Below are positions 1-4,916 of a stretch of DNA of 7,247 nt, in pieces. Positions within the stretch are counted from its first letter, which is position 1; every line of letters begins with the position of its first letter. Under the pieces are notes generated by a model. That model was not told the DNA's origin. It ran no database searches and worked only from the letters and a program-made list of their open reading frames with translations. The position numbers were made by a program, and so were the translations under genes. The stretch is taken from the NCBI GenBank assembly GCA_009785885.1, contig WQUE01000066.1, forward strand, positions 1-7,247, written 5' to 3'. Origin of the DNA: Actinomycetes bacterium. GTDB lineage: Bacteria; Actinomycetota; Actinomycetes; Propionibacteriales; Propionibacteriaceae.

Positions 1-2
1 CG

Positions 3-374
3 TTCCTGGCCGTGTACGGCGCCCTGTCGCTGCGCCGGGCGTTCACCCGTCAGACGCTGGATGGGGATGCCGGCGGGCCGGCGCAGGCGCTGTGGCCGTG
101 CCTCGCGACCTGCCTGGCGCTGACCTGGCTGAACCCGCACGTCTACCTGGATACGGTGCTGCTCATCGGGTCCGTCGCCCTCGGCCACCGTCCGGACCAG
201 TGGTGGTTCGCCGGCGGCGCGATGGCGGCGAGTTGGTGCTGGTTCCCGCTTCTGGGCTACGGGGCGGGGCGGCTGCGACCGCTGTTCGCCTCAGTGCGGG
301 CGTGGCGCGTCCTGGACGTGCTGATTGCCCTGGTGATGTGGGCCGTCGCGGTGTCGTTGCTCGTGCGGGGTTGA
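3..374 (+). CDS. LysE/ArgO-family basic amino-acid exporter, C-terminal part (5' end outside window)
   Basis: The reading frame is open from the window edge to a TGA at 372-374, giving about 123 residues. The family usually has about 200-235, so roughly the first 40% is missing. The segment A-L-T-W-L-N-P-H-V-Y-L-D-T-V is the family's conserved transmembrane signature, seen in both E. coli ArgO and Corynebacterium LysE. It is followed by hydrophobic stretches around the W-W-F-A-G-G-A-M-A-A-S-W-C-W-F segment and a last helix near V-L-D-V-L-I-A-L-V-M-W. LysE and ArgO export lysine and/or arginine across the cytoplasmic membrane; which substrate applies here cannot be decided from the fragment. 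The gene converges on the BTAD gene with only 10 bases between the stop codons, and I see no convincing terminator there. Family assignment is firm. The ATG at 12-14 is internal, not the start. Confidence 0.9.
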   Translation, partial: FLAVYGALSLRRAFTRQTLDGDAGGPAQALWPCLATCLALTWLNPHVYLDTVLLIGSVALGHRPDQWWFAGGAMAASWCWFPLLGYGAGRLRPLFASVRAWRVLDVLIALVMWAVAVSLLVRG

Positions 375-384
375 CCCGGGCGCT

Positions 385-1167
385 TCACGCGACGGTGTCG
401 TCCTCCAGGCGGGGGTCCCGGTCAGGTTCGTCGTTCCAGTCGTCGTCGGTCAAGCGCTGCAGGATGGCACGGAGGTCGTCGGGCACGGCGATGCCCAGGG
501 TCCGGGCCTGGCGGCTGATGGACAGCGCGAGGCGGCGCGCCTCGGCACGGTTGCCGGCCAGGTACTCCACACGAAGGCGCAGGCCGAGCACGGTGGTGTC
601 GCCGGGGCAGGCCATGAGCGCACGCGTGGCCGCCCACCGGGCGAGGTCGAGGTCGAGCTGCTCCAGGGCGCGGTTCGCGAGCGCGACGCCGGCATCGCGG
701 AGCGTCGTCGTCATGTCCAGCCGCCAGTCCTCGGCCCAACTCCAGCAGCCGGGCGGAGTGTCCGCCAGTGGCGCCCCGCGGACGAGACCGAGGGCGCTCC
801 TGAGGGCGGCGTCGGCGACGTCGTCGAGGTTGGGGGCGAGGAGCAGCGCAACCTGGTCCCAGTCGGTGTCGACGCGCTCATCCAGGTTGAACCGGCCGCC
901 GTAGGCATCGGGCAGGTAGGGGGCGCCGTCGGGGAGTCGCCCGAGCCAGGCGCGGAGACGGGACAGGTTGGAGCGTCTCGTGCCGTCCGCGATGATCAGG
1001 TCGCGCGACATCGTCCAGCCCGAGCCGCCGGGGTTCCGGGTGAGCCAGGCCAGGTATTCACAACAGGAGTCCATGGCGCGTTCGGGGGTGCTGCCGTGCG
1101 CGTTGATGAGCTGGACCGGGCCGAGCAGGAGGAGGCGGGGATGCTCTTGTGGCGATGTGGGAGGCAT
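385..1167 (-). CDS. Stand-alone winged-helix + BTAD (bacterial transcriptional activator domain) protein
   Basis: A 260-residue protein. The ATG at 1167-1165 is preferred because AAGGA lies six bases upstream (1178-1174); a GTG at 1224 would add 19 low-complexity residues. Residues about 10-95 look like a winged-helix module: L-L-L-L-G-P-V near the start, then R-R-S-N-L-S-R-L-R-A-W-L-G and P-Y-L-P-D-A-Y-G-G-R. Residues about 105-250 look like the helical TPR-like BTAD region: G-A-P-L-A-D, W-S-W-A-E-D-W-R, L-A-R-W-A-A-T-R-A-L, Y-L-A-G-N-R-A-E-A, R-Q-A-R-T-L-G-I. From memory, this arrangement matches the C-terminal half of large actinobacterial LysM-BTAD membrane proteins, often found near Tad-pilus genes. 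Here no LysM or membrane segment precedes it and no pilus gene is nearby. A regulatory role is inferred; DNA binding is unproven and the target unknown. Confidence 0.8.
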   Translation of the reverse strand: MPPTSPQEHPRLLLLGPVQLINAHGSTPERAMDSCCEYLAWLTRNPGGSGWTMSRDLIIADGTRRSNLSRLRAWLGRLPDGAPYLPDAYGGRFNLDERVDTDWDQVALLLAPNLDDVADAALRSALGLVRGAPLADTPPGCWSWAEDWRLDMTTTLRDAGVALANRALEQLDLDLARWAATRALMACPGDTTVLGLRLRVEYLAGNRAEARRLALSISRQARTLGIAVPDDLRAILQRLTDDDWNDEPDRDPRLEDDTVA

Positions 1168-1173
1168 CGGTGG

Positions 1174-1178
1174 TCCTT
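1174..1178 (-). promoter_or_regulatory. Ribosome binding site deciding the start of the BTAD gene
   Basis: On the minus strand AAGGA (1178-1174) sits six bases before the ATG at 1167-1165. The upstream in-frame GTG at 1224 lacks a comparable site and lies next to the candidate -10 element, so it would fall at or before the transcript start. Confidence 0.65.
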
Positions 1179-1227
1179 GCTCCGGGGGTGGCGATGAAGC
1201 ATTCCGTGTCCATGGGGAACACACAAC

Positions 1228-1256
1228 AGAATAGATGATTCCGGTACCGGTTTCCT
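1228..1256 (-). promoter_or_regulatory. Candidate promoter of the BTAD gene with a palindrome in the spacer
   Basis: This is the most AT-rich patch between the two minus-strand genes. Read on the minus strand, TATTCT (1233-1228) matches four of six bases of the -10 consensus. AGGAAA lies 17 bases upstream (1256-1251) as a poor -35. The perfect palindrome CCGGTACCGG (1241-1250) falls in the spacer, where an activator or repressor could act. Transcription would begin near 1221, leaving a leader of about 54 bases. The evidence is motif matching only. Confidence 0.35.
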
Positions 1257-1346
1257 TGTTCGTCCATCGCCCCTGGTCGGGGCCGGCCGATCCAGCGTCG
1301 TCCCGGCCGGGTGGGGCGTCATGCCTGGTCAGGTTCCGATGTCGGG

Positions 1347-1802
1347 CTATGTCACCGGATCGGATGATGGAATGGCGTCCCCAGCATGTTCGCTAGCAGC
1401 GAAGACTGGCGCCGTGAGGGGAGCGAGAGGCAGGTAGGAGGCGGTCTCGTGGGCATGGCTTCCCGAACAGCGCAGGACGCCGGTTGCCTGGGCCTGCGTC
1501 CAGGTGAGCAGGCCGGTCGCCAGGCGGACGAACGTGGCGGGGTCCGTCTCGACGACGTTCGGCGGTGTGCCGCGCGTGTGGTGCGGGCCCGCTCCCGCGG
1601 CCCCGGCCAGTTGCACGGCGGCGAATGGTGGCACGCGCACCTCGATGGTGCGGCCACCGTGGCGCAGGCGCAGTTCACCGGCGAGTGCTCGCACCGCCTC
1701 GGCCATGGCGTCGCGTGGCACCGGGGCGTCCCCGGCCAGCGCGGCGCCGACGGCGGCGATCACGGCCTCGTGTCCGGCGATGCCGGCGCTGCGCGATGCC
1801 AT
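1347..1802 (-). CDS. Small sterol-carrier-fold (SCP2-like) family protein
   Basis: A 151-residue protein read from the ATG at 1802-1800. G-G-G-G-G at 1812-1808 is a weak ribosome site, and an in-frame GTG two codons upstream (1808) is equally possible. The recognisable core is E-V-R-V-P-P-F-A-A-V-Q (residues 54-64), then H-T-R-G-T-P-P-N-V-V-E-T-D-P (75-88), then A-T-G-L-L-T-W (95-101) and a C-R-S-G-like stretch ending in L-P-L. This pattern is what I know from short actinobacterial proteins annotated as 'sterol carrier family protein'. They have an SCP2-like fold, related to the C-terminal domain of mycothiol-dependent isomerases. No signal peptide or membrane segment is visible, so it is probably cytoplasmic. 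About 25 residues of Ala/Ser/Pro-rich tail follow the usual end. No biochemical role is established to my knowledge, and the name does not imply sterol transport. It is divergent from glnE. Confidence 0.72.
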   Translation of the reverse strand: MASRSAGIAGHEAVIAAVGAALAGDAPVPRDAMAEAVRALAGELRLRHGGRTIEVRVPPFAAVQLAGAAGAGPHHTRGTPPNVVETDPATFVRLATGLLTWTQAQATGVLRCSGSHAHETASYLPLAPLTAPVFAASEHAGDAIPSSDPVT

Positions 1803-1839
1803 GTCCACCCCCGCTCGTCCCGGGCGGTTCGCGCCCACC

Positions 1840-1868
1840 TCCACAGTAGGCGATGTGCCCACTATGCT
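1840..1868 (+). promoter_or_regulatory. Candidate housekeeping promoter of glnE
   Basis: TCCACA (1840-1845) and TATGCT (1863-1868) each match four of six bases of the -35 and -10 consensus and are separated by exactly 17 bases. Transcription would start around 1875, about 25 bases before the GTG at 1900. The ATG at 1864 lies inside the -10 element, so it cannot be the start if this promoter is right. I saw no GlnR-type box (GTnAC-n6-GnAAC) in the region. Confidence 0.5.
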
Positions 1869-1888
1869 GACGAGCGGAGACGAGCCGG

Positions 1889-1893
1889 GGAGG
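1889..1893 (+). promoter_or_regulatory. Ribosome binding site deciding the glnE start
   Basis: GGAGG, within a longer run GGGGAGGGG (1887-1895), lies six bases before the GTG at 1900. The alternative in-frame ATG at 1864 has no purine-rich site at a suitable distance. Confidence 0.75.
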
Positions 1894-1899
1894 GGACGC

Positions 1900-4827
1900 G
1901 TGGCGAGCGACCAGCGGCGGAACACGGCGGCGGGGGCGCTGGCCCGCCGCGGCTTCAGCGACGCCGACCATGCCGAGACGCTCATCGCGCCTCTGGCACG
2001 GTCCTATCCCGACCGGCACGACCTCATTCTCGACCGGCTGGCCGGCGCGGACGATCCGGATCAGGCGCTGCTCGGCCTGTCCCAGCTGCAAGCGGGCGAG
2101 CCGGGACGGGTCGCGGCCCTCGTCGCCGACGACGGTTGGCTGGCGCGCGCCGTGGCGGTTCTCGGCGGCAGCCAGGCCTTGGCCCAGTATCTCGTGGCGC
2201 ACCCGGCGTGCCTCGGCGTGCTGTGCGCGGAGCCGGCGCGCGCGCCGGGATCGCAGATGCGTGGTCGCTTGCGTGACGCGACGGGTGAGGGTCCCGAGGG
2301 CGGCGACCGGCTGCGGGCGGCCTACCGGGCCGAACTGATCCGGATCGTCGCCCGTGACCTGACGAGTCCCGATCCGATCGCGATCGTCGACGACATCGCC
2401 GCCGAACTCGCCGACCTGGCGGACGCCGTGCTGGGCTGCGCGCTGGACCTCGCCCGGGCCGAGATCCCGGGGGCGGACGGCGTGCGGCTTGCGGTGATCG
2501 GTCTCGGCAAGTGTGGCGCGCGCGAACTCAACTACGCCTCGGACGTGGACGTCCTGTACGTGGCCGAACCGGCCGACGGCGGCGACCCGGCGAAGGCGGT
2601 GGCGACGGCCGGCCGGGTTGCCGCCGGTCTCGCGCGGCTGTGTTCGGCGCACACGCGGGCCGGCAGCATCTGGCCGCTCGATGCGGCCCTGCGGCCCGAG
2701 GGGAATGCCGGGCCGCTGGTCCGCACCCTGGATGGCATGGCCGCCTACTACCGACGATGGGCGTCCGACTGGGAGTTCCAGGCGATGCTGAAGGCACGGC
2801 CGGTGGCCGGCGACGAGGTGCTGGGGCGGGCGTTCTGCGACCTCGTCGCATCGCACGTATGGGCGGTGGGCAGCCACGAGGGGTTCGTTGCGTCGTCCCG
2901 CGCCATGCGTCAGCGGGTGATCGCCCAGATTCCCGCCGCGGAGCGCGACCGGGACGTCAAGCTGGGGGTGGGGGGCCTGCGCGACATCGAGTTCAGCGCC
3001 CAGATCCTCCAGTTGGTGCACGGCCGCGGCGACGACCGGCTCCGCGTCCCGTCGACGTTGGACGCGCTGGCCGCCCTTGTCGGGCACGGCTACATCGGAC
3101 GTCCGGAGGGTGAGGTCCTGGAGGCCGCCTACCGGTTCGAGCGCGTCCTCGAGCACCGGGCCCAGCTGTGGACACTCCGCCGGACGCACCTGGTGCCGGC
3201 CGATCCGGTGGGGCGCCGCCGCATCGCCCGTTCCCTGCAGGAGCCGTCCGGGGAGGCGCTGTGGGCCCGCTGGCGCTCGACCAGTGGCCAGGTGCGCGCG
3301 CTGCAGCAGCGTGTGTTCTATTCGCCGGTCCTGGAGGCCGTGGCCCGCGTCCAGCCGGACGCGCTGGCCCTGTCGAGCGAGGCGGCGGCCGATCGCCTGC
3401 GCGCCCTCGGGTTCGCCGACCCCGGGGCGGCACTGCGGCACATCGGCGCCTTGACGCAGGGGGTGAGCCGCACCGTCGAGATCCAGCGCCAGCTGATGCC
3501 CGCCATGCTCGGCTGGCTCGCCGAAGGGCCGGCACCGGACGCGGGCCTGCTGGCGTTCCGGCAGATCTCCGAGACGATGGGGTCGACGGCCTGGTACCTG
3601 CGGGCGCTGCGCGACGAGGGCGCGACCGCCGAGCGGTTGGCCCTGATCCTCGCGTCCAGCCGCTATCTGGTGGACCTGCTGCGCCGCGATCCGTCGACCG
3701 TGCGGCTGCTGATCGACACGTCGGCCCTCGTGCCCCGGTCCCGGGTCGATCTCGCGGACTCGATGGCCAAGGTGGTGGCCCGGCACGACGATCCCGCGGC
3801 GGCGATCGGGGCGGTGCGGGGCCTACGGCGCGCCGAGATCTGCCGCATCGGACTCGGCGACATCCTCGGCGTGCTGACCCCGGACGCTGTCAGCCGCGGC
3901 CTCTCCGACCTGACCGGGGCGACCATCGAGGCGGCCCTGCTGGCGACCTCACGCGGCCGGGACGGCACGCCGCCGCTGGGTGTCGTGGCCATGGGCCGGT
4001 GGGGTGGGGCGGAGATGGGGTACGGTTCGGACGCCGACGCCATGGTCGTGGTGCCCGACGGCACGGACGCGGACGGGCTGCGCGCCGCCGTCGCGACCGT
4101 GACGCTCGCACGGCGCCTGCTCGCGTCGCCGGGGCCGGAGCCCGCGCTCGACTGGGACCTTGATCTGCGCCCGGAGGGACGCGACGGCCCGCTCGTGCGG
4201 ACCGTCACGAGCTACGTCGCCTACTACGGGCAATGGTCGCTGACGTGGGAGTCGCAGGCGCTCCTGCGGGCGGCGTTCGGCGCCGGGGACACAGGGGTGG
4301 TGAACGCCTTCCTGGGGGCGGTCGCGGACGTGCGCTGGCCGCCGGACGGCCTGTCGGACGACGAGGTGACCGCGATCCGCCGGCTGAAGCTGCGCGTCGA
4401 CCGGGAACGCGGCGGCCGGGCCGCCGAGCGGTCGCGCAACCTGAAGCTCGGCCCGGGCGGCCTCGCGGACATCGAATGGACCGTGCAACTGCTGCAATTG
4501 CGTCACGCCGGGCGCGTGCCGGGGTTGCGGACGACGGGGACGCTGCCCGCGCTCGCGTCCGCCACAACGGCAGGCCTCGTCGACGCCGACTCCGCGGGCG
4601 TCCTGGAGCGGGCCTGGCGGCTGGCCGGACGGTTGCGCGGCGCGGCCATGCTGGTGCGGGGCAAGGCGTCGGACACCCTGCCCGCCGATCCCCGGGAGGC
4701 CGCCGCCGTCGCCGGGCTGCTCGGAATGGAGGGCGGCGGTGCGGCGCTGGTGGAGGAGTGGGAACGCACGGCGCGCCGCGCCTCCCGCGTCGTCGACCGG
4801 CTGTTCTGGGGGCATGAGGAGGCCTGA
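1900..4827 (+). CDS. glnE: Bifunctional glutamine synthetase adenylyltransferase / adenylyl-removing enzyme
   Basis: A 975-residue protein, close to the family's usual 950-1000. It adds AMP to, or removes it from, a tyrosine of glutamine synthetase, lowering or restoring GS activity with nitrogen supply. Two nucleotidyltransferase domains are visible. The N-terminal adenylyl-removing domain carries G-L-G-K-C-G-A-R-E-L-N-Y-A-S-D-V-D at 201-217, with metal-binding D215 and D217, and K-L-G-V-G-G-L-R-D-I-E-F at 354-365. The C-terminal adenylylating domain carries M-G-R-W-G-G-A-E-M-G-Y-G-S-D-A-D at 698-713, with D711 and D713, and the matching K-L-G-P-G-G-L-A-D-I-E-W at 849-860. Both active sites look intact, so both activities are expected. 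The start is the GTG preceded by GGAGG; the frame stays open back to 1504, but that stretch is antisense to the SCP2-like gene. No glutamine synthetase or PII gene lies in the window. asnB-like follows after 89 bases. Confidence 0.95.
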   Translation: MASDQRRNTAAGALARRGFSDADHAETLIAPLARSYPDRHDLILDRLAGADDPDQALLGLSQLQAGEPGRVAALVADDGWLARAVAVLGGSQALAQYLVAHPACLGVLCAEPARAPGSQMRGRLRDATGEGPEGGDRLRAAYRAELIRIVARDLTSPDPIAIVDDIAAELADLADAVLGCALDLARAEIPGADGVRLAVIGLGKCGARELNYASDVDVLYVAEPADGGDPAKAVATAGRVAAGLARLCSAHTRAGSIWPLDAALRPEGNAGPLVRTLDGMAAYYRRWASDWEFQAMLKARPVAGDEVLGRAFCDLVASHVWAVGSHEGFVASSRAMRQRVIAQIPAAERDRDVKLGVGGLRDIEFSAQILQLVHGRGDDRLRVPSTLDALAALVGHGYIGRPEGEVLEAAYRFERVLEHRAQLWTLRRTHLVPADPVGRRRIARSLQEPSGEALWARWRSTSGQVRALQQRVFYSPVLEAVARVQPDALALSSEAAADRLRALGFADPGAALRHIGALTQGVSRTVEIQRQLMPAMLGWLAEGPAPDAGLLAFRQISETMGSTAWYLRALRDEGATAERLALILASSRYLVDLLRRDPSTVRLLIDTSALVPRSRVDLADSMAKVVARHDDPAAAIGAVRGLRRAEICRIGLGDILGVLTPDAVSRGLSDLTGATIEAALLATSRGRDGTPPLGVVAMGRWGGAEMGYGSDADAMVVVPDGTDADGLRAAVATVTLARRLLASPGPEPALDWDLDLRPEGRDGPLVRTVTSYVAYYGQWSLTWESQALLRAAFGAGDTGVVNAFLGAVADVRWPPDGLSDDEVTAIRRLKLRVDRERGGRAAERSRNLKLGPGGLADIEWTVQLLQLRHAGRVPGLRTTGTLPALASATTAGLVDADSAGVLERAWRLAGRLRGAAMLVRGKASDTLPADPREAAAVAGLLGMEGGGAALVEEWERTARRASRVVDRLFWGHEEA

Positions 4828-4851
4828 CGTCGAAGGCTCGCCGCGGCCCCG

Positions 4852-4860
4852 TGGTAAAAT
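4852..4860 (+). promoter_or_regulatory. Extended -10 promoter of the asparagine-synthetase-like gene
   Basis: TGGTAAAAT contains TAAAAT (five of six bases of the -10 consensus) preceded by TGn, the extended -10 arrangement that can work without a good -35. No -35 match is seen at 16-19 bases upstream. It stands out in GC-rich surroundings just 24 bases after the glnE stop. Transcription would begin near 4867 and give a leader of about 50 bases, so this gene is probably expressed at least partly independently of glnE. Confidence 0.55.
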
Positions 4861-4916
4861 CACTCCGTCTTTGGTGAAGATAGCGGTCTTGTGGCGCCGC
4901 GGAAAGGAAACCGGCG

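Noticed and set aside
360..392. Terminator between the convergent exporter and BTAD genes
   Set aside because: Only a 4-bp CGGG/CCCG stem with a short loop is present and there is no T-run on either strand.
92..904. 270-codon plus-strand frame across the exporter end and the BTAD gene
   Set aside because: It spans two recognisable genes in other frames, and its Arg/Ser-rich translation has no domain character.
1504..1899. N-terminal extension of the glnE reading frame upstream of 1900, including the ATG at 1864
   Set aside because: Most of it is antisense to the SCP2-like gene, it has no family similarity, the ATG at 1864 sits in the -10 element, and the GTG at 1900 has a strong ribosome site.
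1675..3786. 703-codon open frame on the minus strand across glnE
   Set aside because: A shadow frame of high-GC coding DNA: Arg/Pro/His/Gly-rich, with no recognisable domain, lying opposite a certain gene.
4839..4902. Repeat CGCCGCGG at 4839-4846 and 4895-4902, able to form a 7-bp stem around the asnB promoter
   Set aside because: The stem is short, lacks a T-run, and the predicted transcript start falls between the arms, so neither a terminator nor an attenuator is supported.
4881..4916. An upstream start that would restore an N-terminal Cys in the AsnB-like protein
   Set aside because: In that frame there is a TAG at 4881 and no ATG, GTG or TTG before 4917. The Tyr/Cys-type codon at 4890 does not precede the conserved G-F-V-G-F, so the Ser is genuinely at position 2.
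4828..4916. GlnR binding site upstream of the AsnB-like gene
   Set aside because: No GTnAC-n6-GnAAC pattern could be found by eye in this gap or upstream of glnE.
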